A DNA stretch of 64,000 nucleotides from Cercophora sp. LCS_1. Its lineage: Eukaryota > Ascomycota > Sordariomycetes > Sordariales > Lasiosphaeriaceae. Below, one piece after another: positions 20,190 through 31,246 of this stretch. Each line of letters starts with the position of its first letter. Position 1 is the first letter of the stretch. The stretch is from assembly GCA_036250225.1 (NCBI GenBank), contig JAPZLL010000002.1, positions 1,302,001 through 1,366,000 of the forward strand, written 5' to 3'. The translations under genes and the position numbers were made by a program. The notes under the pieces are model-generated. The model saw only the letters and a list, made by a program, of their open reading frames with translations. It did not search any database and had not been told where the DNA came from.

Positions 20190-22361
20190 TTAAATTTCAT
20201 AATAGTAGTCCTCGTCCAAGCCCTCCCGACTGGGCACAACTCCTGCCCCTGGGGTAGGGCCCGAATACACTGCATCCACACGGACATTGAGGAGACGAAT
20301 CTTCAACCCATACTCACTCACCAACGTGACGAGTTTGTTAGTTTCAGCCGTGATTGGTGCTTGGTTGAGAAGCATCAACAGGCCATCGAGCCACTCTGAC
20401 GCCAAACTATGGTTTAGCGGGAACAGCGTCAGGATCGGTTGCTCCTTTGGCTCGACTCCTCCATCTCTACCGCCGAGATCCTCGGAGAAGCTATAGATGG
20501 TGATTTTTGTGGTAGGTTTTGCCGTAGATGCTGCGGCTGCCCCGTGCCGGTACGTGGACAAGGTTGAGTCCGTCCCGTTATCTATGCTTTCAACCTCACT
20601 TGGGGCAGATACATTCGAAACAACAGAGCTGATAGTGCTGAGGTCAACCTTTTCCGTCAACGCATCCAACCCTGGATCTTGTAGCAGCTGCTCCGGGAAG
20701 TCGGCGTAGTGAAGGTATCTCCGGTTGTGGGAGAGTTTGGCGTATCGCCAGGGTTGGTATAGTCGTCGCTTCGGGGCGTCGGCGCCAAACTGAGCGCGAG
20801 GCACCGGCTTAGAGAACCACGAGCCCTGGAGGAGACAGCGGACACGTTGCTCCTTGACAAATTGTAGCGCCTCATGCTTCAACTCTTCCCTGACTTGGTA
20901 GAGATGCATACCCCACTGATCTTCAAAAGATAGATCTAGGAGCTCCATCTGGAGTTCTCTCAACCGCCCCCCGTCATATTCCTGCAGGTCGTCCTCAACT
21001 TCCAAGACATCCTTTGTGCGGCTTGCTTGGCCAACAACCTGCTCAATGAGGATGCGCACAAGTTCGGCAACTTTCTCGAAATCTTCCCGCTCCGCGCCGG
21101 TGGCTTTCCACATTCGAAAAAACGCATGCAGCCCGGCTGTGTGTAACCGCGACCATTGTAATAGGAGGGGTCGGAACAGCTTGTCGTTTGGTTTTGCGCC
21201 ATCTAATGTTTGATAGCCTCGAGCCTCATCCAAATCCGATTTGTCCACCTCGAAATGGTCGTAGAGAATCATAGTCACCGCGAGGCTGGCGCGCGCGACA
21301 GGACACCTCTCGCCCAGAGGTTTACTCGATTGCTCCAGAAGTAGTTTCTGGAAACCATCCTCGTTTTTCCGCACGTAATCTGTCAGGTCCATCATGCCCA
21401 AGAACCCGGCTGTTTCAAACTCCAGCGCTGGTGACTCTGACTCGAAGCCCAAACGACGCCATTTCTCTGGATTATGTCTTCTGCTTCCCTTCCTAGGATC
21501 ACCATCCTCGGCGATAGCTAATGTACCGTTCAAGTGCTTTCGATCAGGGGCGCTGGCAAGATGGAGACCTTTGAGTGCACGGCGGTGCTCTGGGCGCTCA
21601 AGATCGACCCTCACTTCTCTCCATTTCCTTAGGAGAACCTTTGTCAATGACTGAAACTCGAGTAATGGGTGTGCAAGATCCTGGAGCGAGGAGCTTTGGA
21701 GGAGGTTGTACACCGCCTTGATCAGCCCGAGATCTTGCAGCCTCTTTATGAATTTTGACCACTCCTCCCCGCTTCCGGCTCCCTTGGACACACCAACTGC
21801 GGTCGATCCATCATTTGATATGGCGTCGCGGATGAGGGCGTTTATGAGCATCAATGCATTGGCACAAAGCGCGTGATCGGCCGACTGAAGCTGCTGGATG
21901 ACGAGCTCGAAGAACTGGGGATATACGGCGACGGCGGGCTTGAGAGCCCGGAACCCAAACGTGCCTGGCGTACGGACGGTTCCTCGAGCAGTCGACTGCG
22001 AATGGCTCACTAGTGCGACAAGAATTGACATAGCGCCGCGGAGAATATTGACAAGCGGGTTCGTGACAATCAGTTCGACAACGCGCTCGACCAAGTCGCC
22101 CGCAGCAGTTCCCTCGAATATATCCCACCCCATGTCCACCTCAAGCAGTCGGCTCAGGCTTTGTAAAGAGTATGCCAAAGTGTTCCCTCCAGTCGTCATG
22201 ATCAATCGGCGCAGTATCACAAGGCCGCCAGAAGAGATAAAGACGTCGGCGAACGCCGGGTCGTTGATAGAGGATTGAAGCTTGAACACGGCCATCTTTC
22301 GCGCCGCGTCTTCATCGCTTGCGAGACGCGATAAAAGCGCCGGAATATCTGCCTGGTCCAT
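20190..22361 (-). CDS. ELMO/CED-12 domain protein
   Basis: Single exon, 723 aa, start MDQADIPALLSRLASDE. Residues about 1-260 are armadillo-like helical repeats (FKLQSSINDPAF, LVILRRLIMTTGGN, LRGAMSILVALVSH). Residues about 295-450 match the ELMO domain (RRLGFESESPALEFETAGFL, then LLLQWSRLHTAGLHAFFRMW). The last 250 residues look like the PH-like C-terminal module (GSWFSKPVP, YLHYADFPEQ, ITIYSFSEDLGG). ELMO proteins bind DOCK-family exchange factors and activate Rac-type GTPases to steer actin and polarity. In filamentous fungi the partner would be a DOCK homologue acting on Rac/Cdc42 at hyphal tips; this is family knowledge plus inference. The protein ends in an acidic tail (EGLDEDYYYEI). 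No introns, in contrast to most neighbours. Confidence 0.88.
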   Translation of the reverse strand: MDQADIPALLSRLASDEDAARKMAVFKLQSSINDPAFADVFISSGGLVILRRLIMTTGGNTLAYSLQSLSRLLEVDMGWDIFEGTAAGDLVERVVELIVTNPLVNILRGAMSILVALVSHSQSTARGTVRTPGTFGFRALKPAVAVYPQFFELVIQQLQSADHALCANALMLINALIRDAISNDGSTAVGVSKGAGSGEEWSKFIKRLQDLGLIKAVYNLLQSSSLQDLAHPLLEFQSLTKVLLRKWREVRVDLERPEHRRALKGLHLASAPDRKHLNGTLAIAEDGDPRKGSRRHNPEKWRRLGFESESPALEFETAGFLGMMDLTDYVRKNEDGFQKLLLEQSSKPLGERCPVARASLAVTMILYDHFEVDKSDLDEARGYQTLDGAKPNDKLFRPLLLQWSRLHTAGLHAFFRMWKATGAEREDFEKVAELVRILIEQVVGQASRTKDVLEVEDDLQEYDGGRLRELQMELLDLSFEDQWGMHLYQVREELKHEALQFVKEQRVRCLLQGSWFSKPVPRAQFGADAPKRRLYQPWRYAKLSHNRRYLHYADFPEQLLQDPGLDALTEKVDLSTISSVVSNVSAPSEVESIDNGTDSTLSTYRHGAAAASTAKPTTKITIYSFSEDLGGRDGGVEPKEQPILTLFPLNHSLASEWLDGLLMLLNQAPITAETNKLVTLVSEYGLKIRLLNVRVDAVYSGPTPGAGVVPSREGLDEDYYYEI

Positions 22362-23193
22362 GTTCGGTACTCGGTTCCTGGCCCGGGAGCGCGTATGGAA
22401 GGTTGAACTTCTGAACTTGGTGTTGTCTGCGAGGGGACGGAGGAGGACCTGATGGCCTGTCGGAGTTGGAGGGTCCTCGGCGTCAGAATTGGCGGTCGCT
22501 ACGGCTGCGGAGTGTGAGGTAGTAATTGAACCAATAAATGCCCCACGGAGCTTTATGTCACGAAGAAACGTTCAAAGTTCATTGCCAGTCTTCAATGTTC
22601 TTGCAATGGTTGGGGTGGTTGTCGCGACACCGTCCTTCGGCTTGACGCAGGGGCCTCTTCTCTGGGGACAGAGCAGGGGTCGCTGGGGCTAAAAGGACAG
22701 GGGTGATGGTGTACCCCACAGAGAAACGCAGCTGCCTTCATCGACCAAAGAGGTACAGAACTTGAGATTTCGACATTAATTGACCCGCTATCAGCTTGTA
22801 AACATCGGCAGTCAGGCCACCGCACTCTTACACAGGGACTGAGATGTTCCCAAACATTTCTTTCAACGAAAAAGCCAGCACAAACCAGAGCTTTCCACCA
22901 CGCAAGCTACATGCTACCAATCTTGTGTTGCACACCGGCAACTATCCATTGATTTCAAGCTTTTAGCGCCAAATGACGAACACGGTGGTGACGGGTAAGG
23001 AAATGGAAAACCCAGAATAGGGGAGGTATCATGCTACAACAGTAGGAAACGTGGAGATTTCCACAGAATGATTGTGACGGCATACAACCCCTCCACTTGC
23101 TCCCCAGCCCGCCCCCCTCCTTTCCACCACGCCCGCCCCTTCCAACCTAACTATTATCAACAGGGTAGTTCGTAAAGAGAGTAAGAAAAAAGC
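22362..23193. other. Intergenic region upstream of the ELMO gene
   Basis: 832 bp containing the ELMO promoter and the tricalbin 3' UTR. No ORF or motif of note. Confidence 0.5.
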
Positions 23194-26100
23194 CTAGGAG
23201 TTTCTGCTTTCCCTCTTACTCAGGAAACTCCTCCGCAACCCCGATGTAGACCTGGGGCTATCAGGCGACAGACTAGCGTTATCTGCGGGAATAAAAGAAC
23301 TGATAATGCCAACAGTGCCATTCCCAACCTTGATCTGCTTCTCTTGGTTGGAGTTGGACTCGTCCACAAAGTATAGCGCCTCGCCTAGAGTCTCGTCGCT
23401 CTTGAGAGTGTGATGCTCCTTCGCCTCGATCTTGAACTGCGCATCGGGAGTGCACGACACCTTAAAAGTTTCGTCGAACTTCACGCTATCTCCAGAAGAT
23501 TTTCGGTGCTTGGTCTTGCCGATCTGCTTCGATTTGCCGTCCTTGACTTGGGTCACGGTGACGTAGAGGTCCGTGGAAGGGGGAAATCCAGAAACTGACG
23601 AGATCGTAAACGACCCAGTGCCTGAAGAGGCTCCAGGCACGATAGCGCTGTGAACCGAGGACGCTCCAACGCTCCGGGTTCTGGCGTGCGTGGTAAGGCC
23701 CCCGTTCGCGGTTCCCGCCGTCTTGTTAGGAGGTGGGCTCGGTGGCGTGGTGTCGCTGTCAAAAGCAAGCCCGGTAGATCGCTTCAACCCCATTCCCGGA
23801 GATGGGCCCCCTCCACCATTGCTCACAATAATGGGAATATCCGAGGAGGCTACGCTGTCGGAATCATCGTCCTTCTTCCCGCGGAAACCACGTTTTATGA
23901 AGGACGCACCTTTGCCGACACCGTGGCCAACAGCGCCCGCAACTGCAACTCCGCCCTTGATGGGAACACCAGCAACACCCGTGACGATCTTGCCGGGGAC
24001 GGCAAAGGTGCCTGAGAAAGTCGAGCTGCCCTGCCTCGTCCTAGTGACGTAGTCTGGTCGGAAGACTAGACGTAGCCGAAGAGTGCCAGACTTCCCGTCA
24101 AGAGCAAATCGCATTTCCTGCGCTTTGAACGGCTCAAGTAGCGACAGATTGATGTCGGTGGCGCCCAACAAATCGGGCTTGTCAGCGAAATCCCAATCCC
24201 AGACAGTCGCCTTGAACTTGGCACCGGTCCGAGAAGGAACTGCAACCTCAAAGAACTCATTCCACGCCGGGTTGAGGGTTTTCTTCTGTGTCTTGGACTT
24301 GAAAACCTCCTGTCCGTTGAACTCAAATTTGACATACGGGTCACTCTTCCCGTTGGAGTCGGCGGCCGGGAGATTTTGGGCATCAAGAACATCAACCCGG
24401 AGGTTACCCATGTTGTTGATGCTCTCGCTAGGATCGAGAACCATCTTGACCGGGACGTATTTCAAGCTGACCTTGATCGAGTATACGTTGCCTTCTTCGT
24501 CCTTCATCTTCAACACTGTGGGGTTATTCTGAAACGATGGTCAGTCACCGCTTGGCAGCCCAAAAAGAAGAAAAAAGAAATTCAACAGATAGTACTTACC
24601 AAGCACTGCTTGAGGGTGTCCAAAGTATTGCCCGAGAGCCTTGCAAGTGTCCGTTGCTTGGCTTGGTCTTCTTGCTTGTCCGACTTCTCCGACACCTTGA
24701 TGGTAAGTTTGGAGAAGTCGAGTTCCCGAATGAAGCAATCGCCAATCTCATCAAACTTATGCTTCTTGGACTTAGAAATTGAAGACACGTAAGATGGGAA
24801 TGCCATGTCGTCGACGAAGACTTCGATGCGGCTTTGGCTCTTGGGTAGTTCCGCCTCCATGAGCCGGAAGATAACAAGACCGGACTCGTGCTTGAGCAGT
24901 TCCTGGGGCGTGAGGTAGATCTTGGGGGGCTGTTTCTCTTCCCGAGCCTTCCCAGGATTGGGCGATGTCGGGGTGATGGGCGTTTTGGGAGTGATCGGAC
25001 GACTAGAGTCCTTCTCGCTTGAAGCTTTGGAGGTATCCTTACTGTCCAAAGTGGCCGTGAACTTCCCCGCCTCGGTCGAACGTGGTACCTCTAAGGATTC
25101 GGCTTCGGAGGGTTTCTCTTTTTCTCCTTCCTTTGCCGCCTCGTCCTCTTCATCCTCGGGATCCGCAATGTTGAGGCAGGGGTAGAAAGCCACAGTGTAC
25201 GTGAGGACGCCCTTGGGTACACCCTTGCCATGGAGCTTGAGCCCATCCTCGCGAACGGCCTTCTTGTCATGGACTACCCATTCGCCATCGTCATCCTTGT
25301 TCATGTAGTCGCCGGAGTAGATCTCTGTCAGGCCCAGACTCCTATCTTTGCCCATGTTTTCGGCGTCCATCACCTCCAACTGGAGTCGTTCCTTGGCCGA
25401 GTGGACAGGAACGTAGAGGACCTCATCCCAGTCCGGATTCAGATTGTTCTTGAACGTCACCGTCCGAGCCCTCTCGATTCCGGACATGACAACACGGGTG
25501 TACGGATCAGATTTGCCCAGAGCCTCAAAGTTTCGGAGTTGCTTGGCATTCATAAAATGTAGGCGCAATACTCCGACCGGTGTGACATAGCCCCCAGTTC
25601 CACTAGCAATGCCAGAGATAGTCACCGGCTTCCATTGCGCCATCATCTTCACTCGTCCGGTCTTGACCCCGGCAAGATTATACCAGTCTTGCCCCTTGGT
25701 CATAAACTCAAGCATATCGTCGAGCTTGATTTGATATGTGCCGATGAGTTGGTCCCCAGTAATGTCTCGGTCATCCTTGATGGCAACACCGAGCTTGGCA
25801 TTCTTCTTATCCGTGATGAGGATTTCCTTGGATCCATTGTCCCAGATAGGGTTGTTGGTTCGCTTGAGTTTCTTGGAAGAATGTATCTCCTTTCCATTGA
25901 GCAGGAGGGTCGCATAAGGATTGAGGAGGCCAACCAAGCTCTTTGTGCCATCCAGGTCCTTGGCTTGCTCGACGGTAAAACGCAGGATACCAGTATTTGA
26001 TTCTGGGGCGGGCTCCAAGGTGCCGTCCTCGAGCTTCTTGGACTCTAGGACCGGGAAGAACCGAACATCGCAAAGCAAAACGCCTCTGGCCTTTCCATCG

Positions 26101-27873
26101 TGCAGAAGCTCAAGCCGCTGGTTTTCGTGCTCGTATATCCCCTCGACGTTGTCCAACGCGAAGGATGCAGAGCCGAGTTTCTTATCCTTGCGAATGTCGT
26201 TGTAATCAAAAACTTCAACATCCAGGGAATCATTGAAAGAGGTAATGATGACGTAATGTGTCTCGTTCCAGCGCGGGTTCGCCGACTCCTTGATAACCTT
26301 CGTTTGGGCCAGCGGCTGTCTTCGATTCAGAGAAACGACGGCATACGGGTCGGGGGTACCAGCAAAGCTGTCGGTGTTCTTCAGGCCCTGAGCACCATGA
26401 AGAGTGATGGCGACCACGCCAATGGCCTGATCAACCGGTGTGCCAGCAAGCATTTTTGCCACTTCGATGGGGAAAACGTTTGGCGCATACATCATTGGGG
26501 CTAACGTGCCATGAATCTGCTCCTTGATAAAGCTCTCGAGTCCAGGAAGGAAGTTGATGTCGAAGCCGAATGTTTCGCCGCCAAGGGGTTTGCAGACGTA
26601 GTCGATCATTGGCCTTTCAAGGAAGCACATTTCAATCCTCTCGACGTGAGGGAACGGAATCTGCAGCTTGATTTTGAGTCGCATCAACCCGGAAAACGCC
26701 ATGTCCTCCACAATAACGTCAAGCCCTTTGCTAATCATGGCTTTTCCGACTCTGATCTCGAGGACAACCTTCGGGTTTACCTTGTTCTTGATTTGACGAG
26801 ATGTCATATCGGCAGTATCATTGGGCGTAAAGCTGAACAGCCAATCCATGATAACGACATCGTCTTCTGCTTTGGGATATGTTTTGACGTGCTCCATCCT
26901 CGGTGGCTTGGATCCAAGTGTGAAGGTTTTAAGCTTCAAGCTGTCGAGAAAGGCCGGAGTAGAGCTACTCAAGACTTGATCAACTGAGTTAATCACAGTC
27001 TGCGCCAACACCGGTTGGTAGATGGGCCAAAACTTGACCAGGAAGGAATTGATCCACTCTAGAGATTCTGTGTCCGTCTCCAGCTTTTTCAGGGCCATTT
27101 CTCGTGTGATATCGTCCCGGAAATTTCGTCGAACGCGGCGGAGAGAAGTTCGGTAGTACGTCGAGCAAACAACCATGATGATGAATACCCAAGCTAGACC
27201 ACCGCCCAGAACGGCCACAAGCCACGAAGAAATGCAGGCGAAAACAATCACGCCGGCGTTGTAGTACCAATCTATGTGCCAATGCGATGTTAGAGGAGTT
27301 TACAGTCCGCAGACAAGGGGTAGCTCACCGCCAAAGTAGTTGTCCGGGATCTGAGATTCAACCCAGGTCGCATGGTCCAACAAACTATCTGCCTCGTGAG
27401 CAGCCTCGACAGGCCACCCAAACCTTGGGGCCCAGCCAGTCATCTCTCCAAACTGAGCCCCTTCTTTCTCCCCGTCACCTTCGAGTGGCTTACCATCGTC
27501 GCCTTTGGGAAGCTCAATGGCGCCAGCTTTGGATGGGGTTGGGAGGTCGATATCCGGCTTGGAACCATCGTCGATGTCGGTTGCGATCGCTACGCCCTTT
27601 GGCCTTCTGTGGAAGCCTTCGGGAATGGCCTGGAAAGCGTCAGAACTGGGCGCAGCGTTGACCACCGCAAAATTTACTCACATCTCTTGCGAGAGCAGCC
27701 TTCTCCTCCGGACTGGCGTCTGGGTTGAAGGTAAAGGCAACAACACCGGCTTGCTTGCTCTCCTCGACGATCTTTCGCTGGGCGTTATCCGCCGTCACGG
27801 CGCTCTCGGGGTTGCGTGAAGCTTCAATGGCACCCTGTTGCTTGAGCTCCGCCTCGGCCTTCTCCGTAGCCAT
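23194..27873 (-). CDS. Tricalbin-like protein (SMP domain plus multiple C2 domains)
   Basis: Four exons: 27682-27873, 27329-27629, 24600-27271, 23194-24528 (1499 aa); introns of 52, 57 and 71 bp, all in frame. Residues about 165-205 are a membrane hairpin (GDWYYNAGVIVFACISSW ... FIIMVVCSTYY) typical of tricalbin/extended-synaptotagmin ER anchors. An SMP lipid-transfer domain follows (about 230-433, LEWINSFLVKFWPIYQP ... GLESFIKEQIHGTLAPMMY). C2 domains start near residues 447 (GVVAITLHGAQGLKN), 592, 746, 970 (degenerate) and 1095 (LRVDVLDAQNLPAADSNGKS); a possible sixth C2-like unit lies near 1385-1470. The first, third and fifth C2s keep SDPY/PDPY calcium-loop signatures, while the others look degenerate. 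Tricalbins tether cortical ER to the plasma membrane and transport lipids in a calcium-regulated way. The N-terminal 160 residues are a disordered cytosolic extension. Confidence 0.93.
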
Positions 27874-29957
27874 ATTGGCCAGCGCTTGAGCCGGAGCACG
27901 TCGTTGTTGCGTCGTTGCAGCCGCGGCTTTGCAATTGACCCAATTGTGGAATCAAGCAAGCGCTGAGGAGAAGCTATGGGCGTGGCTGGGAGCAAAGGAA
28001 AGAAGCAAGCCACCAAGGCAGTGGAAGAAAATGAGGCTTGCCAAAGCTCGCGGAAGCTAAGGGTGCTGCTCTCAAAGGAATGTAAGGAAAAAAAATGAGG
28101 GGAACAGCAGGAAGGAAAGTAGTCTACAGTTAGCTAACGGGCTCGGTGAGACCGTGGCTGGGACACAAAAGGCTGTGACCTGCGAGTCTGTGACCCATGA
28201 AGCGTCTGGTGCAAAATGAAGTGGAAAAAAAGCCACTGTGAGGACGAAGATGTGGATTGCCGCCGATTTAGTCTCGCCGACCAAGCTGGTCGATCTGGTG
28301 CCCTGGACAAGGGTGACGTACTTGGACTCTCCAGCAAGGCGGGGGACCAAGCTCCCCCAAGCTCCCGTCCCTGGTCACCATCGCTCCCAGCCCATCAATT
28401 CGGGCCCAATCAATTTGTTCTCGGCCCTCGCTCCATCGGTCCCAAAACAGGGTGAGCTTTTACCCGATTCTAGAAGTTCAGGCCATCCTGATGTTTCTCA
28501 GAAAACACTCAGCTTCCATGGTCGCTGCTTTTCAGCTCGAACTTGAGGATTCCAGTTTTTGTGGAGAACCAGGTGGCGGGCACAGAGGTGTTGCCACCTT
28601 GCCCCAACCTTTTCAGCTCCTTCCGTGGACGCGAGTGCTCGGCGACGCTGCAGAGTGCAGATTGCATCACCAGACACTAAGGTAGGAGGAGGCCGCCCTA
28701 CGATCAAAGAAGCGAACGAATCCCTGCCGCGAATCTTCTCCGAGGCCCGTCGCATCTCAACAATGGACAGGCGGGCCGGACTATGTAACTCTGCAAGATG
28801 CAACCCAGAAGTTGGGGAGAACACAAACAACATTTATTTGGCCTGCAACAAAACAACAAGCATACGGAATGCCCCGGTGCACATCGAATCCGCAAAATCC
28901 TGCTTTACCCAACAGTGATGCAGGACGCCCAGCCACCCCGTCGCGGTCGTCTTGAGGCAATTTACCCCATTCCAACTGCAAGCCCCAGCTTGCGCAAGCA
29001 AAGGCTGCGTCGCAGGCGAATCGGCGAACGAGGTCAGGAGATAAGGCGCACTAAATTACAACGTGTTACCGAAAAAACCGGCTGTCCAAGCGAGGATCGA
29101 AGGCCGGACACCGCCATTCGAAGCTCTCGTCAATCAGACTGTCACTCTCTTTATCCAGCACACCATGTCTCACATCCGCATATGCTCGCCGAAAAACTGA
29201 GGTGTCAATTGGCCAACAGCAGCCACAGCAAGACTCTGTTTGGCGAGTGACATGGCACCCAAGTGCTCAAAGTCCGACAGTCCCCATCACCAGTGGAGCA
29301 GAGATGCCGACACTATCGTCGCTTTGCAGGAGACAGTTTGCGGTCCTAGGTCGTCGACCAGTCCGCAGTTAGGCTGGAGAGGTTCTTGGACGAACCCCCA
29401 GCCACCTTTTATCTCGTATCAGGAAGTAGACTTTGATACGGCTGAGACGTAAAGCCCGAACCATCAACTGGCCGGGTGTGTAAAGGGTACATGAGGTAGG
29501 TTTGCTCTCAAAGCCCGAGACTTGGACTTGGTGGAGCCAAAACCAAGGAGGTGGGATCAGGCGGGAAACATTTGAACTTGCGGGCCTACCATGCAGCCAA
29601 ACAACGGCAACAAATCTACATATTGATGTCTTTCCATCAAACACGTGCCGCATAGTAGAAGGCGCCAGATTGGTCATGACCCCACCAACGAGAAGTATGG
29701 GGAGCCTGGGGGTTCCTCTCCTCGAAGCTTCAGCCACATTCCAGGCCAGCCTTGCTGAATGCTGACCAATCATGTCCCGTCCACAAAAACAGCCAGCCAC
29801 ATGGTGGGTGGCAATCCAAAGAGGCTGACGACCTTTTGCATCTTTTCTCGCGATCGATCAACCACACAATCCATCAACTCAACCATCGAAACCACGTCAC
29901 AAGTCAATTCCGAACCAGCCAACTCAACCCTACCCACACAATCATAGTCAGTTCAAG
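27874..29957. promoter_or_regulatory. Divergent promoter region, tricalbin / U2AF small subunit
   Basis: A 2.1-kb spacer between divergent genes. The 200 bases before the U2AF ATG are rich in CAAC/AACC repeats, typical of a fungal 5' UTR (CAACCA, CATCAACTCAACC). No intervening gene supported. Confidence 0.5.
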
Positions 29958-30584
29958 ATGGCCAACTTCCTCGCCTCCATCTTTGGCACCGAGCAAGACA
30001 AGGTCAACTGCTCTTTTTACTACAAGATCGGCGCCTGCCGCCACGGCGACCGTTGCAGTCGCAAGCACGTCAAGCCGTCGTACTCGCAGACCATTCTGAT
30101 GCCCAACCTGTACCAGAACCCAGCCTTCGATCCCAAGAACCGGATGAACGCGTCGCAACTGCAGAACCACTTTGACGCCTTTTACGAGGACATTTGGTGC
30201 GAGATGTGCAAGTACGGAGAGCTCGAGGAGCTCGTCGTTTGCGACAACAACAACGACCACTTGATCGGCAACGTGTACGCGCGTTTCAAGTACGAGGATA
30301 GCGCCCAAAAGGCTTGCGACGAGCTCAACAGTCGTTGGTACGCGGCGCGCCCCATCTACTGCGAGCTCAGCCCCGTCACCGACTTTAGAGAAGCCTGTTG
30401 CCGTCTGAACAGCGGAGAAGGGTGTGTGCGTGGAGGCTTCTGCAACTTTATACACCGCAAAAACCCGAGCCCCGAGCTTGACCGCGAGCTTGAGCTGAGC
30501 ACGAAGAAGTGGTTGAAGATGCGCCCGCAATCTCGCAGCCCGACACGCTCGCCCAGCCCCGAGCCAACAAGAAGACGCTACTAA
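29958..30584 (+). CDS. U2AF1: Splicing factor U2AF small subunit (U2AF35/U2AF23)
   Basis: Single exon, 208 aa, start MANFLASIFGTEQDKVNCSF with ATG in a TTCAAG context. Two CCCH zinc fingers flank an atypical RRM: first finger C18, C27, C33, H37 (CX8CX5CX3H); second C148, C156, C162, H166 (CX7CX5CX3H). Between them is the U2AF-homology RRM (about 45-140) with FDAFYEDIWCEMCKYGELEE and GNVYARFKYEDSAQKACDEL. The short tail is an RS-like SRSPTRSPSPEPTRRRY, much reduced relative to the human RS domain. The protein recognises the AG of 3' splice sites with U2AF large subunit. Absence of introns is notable for a splicing factor in a genome whose other genes are usually interrupted. The antisense strand is also open over most of the gene, which I treat as a codon-bias shadow. 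Confidence 0.96.
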   Translation: MANFLASIFGTEQDKVNCSFYYKIGACRHGDRCSRKHVKPSYSQTILMPNLYQNPAFDPKNRMNASQLQNHFDAFYEDIWCEMCKYGELEELVVCDNNNDHLIGNVYARFKYEDSAQKACDELNSRWYAARPIYCELSPVTDFREACCRLNSGEGCVRGGFCNFIHRKNPSPELDRELELSTKKWLKMRPQSRSPTRSPSPEPTRRRY

Positions 30585-31246
30585 ACACGACGCAAATCGG
30601 CGATGGTAACCGTGGCTACGGCTGTGAAAACAGTGTGGCAGTTCGACGGCGGGCAGATGCAACCTGAAATAAAGCAAGGCAGGTTAAGGCCAGCGGAGTT
30701 TATGGCGTTATGGCTCAGAGGGTGGATGAAGTTGTGGACTTCATGGTTTCTGTGCATTTGAGGGTGTTGCCCTCTCTGTATATACTTGTTCGCTACTGTT
30801 TTTTTTGGTAAATAGGTCACCTTGCCGCTCTGGAGGCACGCCTGGTAGAGGATACATGAACCAAATATTTGAACTCAGGCACATTTGGCTCTGATAGCAG
30901 CAACCCGTCGGCTGGCATGGCCTTCCATTTTGCCTGAGTTTGCGTGTGCCATCGAGGCTTAGTTTTCACCGCAAAAGCAAAACACAACGATTATTCCGCG
31001 ATTGACAGTGACTCGTCTGAAGGGTATCATGCTTGCAACGTGAGCATCAAGCTCTCCCAAACCCCGCCCACGCGCCCCTTTTGCTATTCACTCAAGTCAA
31101 GCCTTTGATTTTTGGTAGGTTCGGTAAGCGAGATCCCCTGTGACGAGTTTTAGTCAACCTTTTTCCACGGAGATGAACGTACGGGTTTGTGGGCTTGTCA
31201 TGACACCCATGTGAACCACGAGAGCAAGTTAAGAAATTTCACTTAC
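30585..31246. other. Convergent intergenic region
   Basis: 662 bp with the 3' ends of U2AF and of the 1160-aa gene. T-rich stretches near 30800 could include polyadenylation signals. No ORF supported. Confidence 0.5.

Noticed and set aside
29904..30677. 257-codon ORF antisense to U2AF
   Set aside because: Overlaps the entire conserved U2AF gene, with Leu/Val/Ala-rich translation typical of the complementary strand of a biased CDS.
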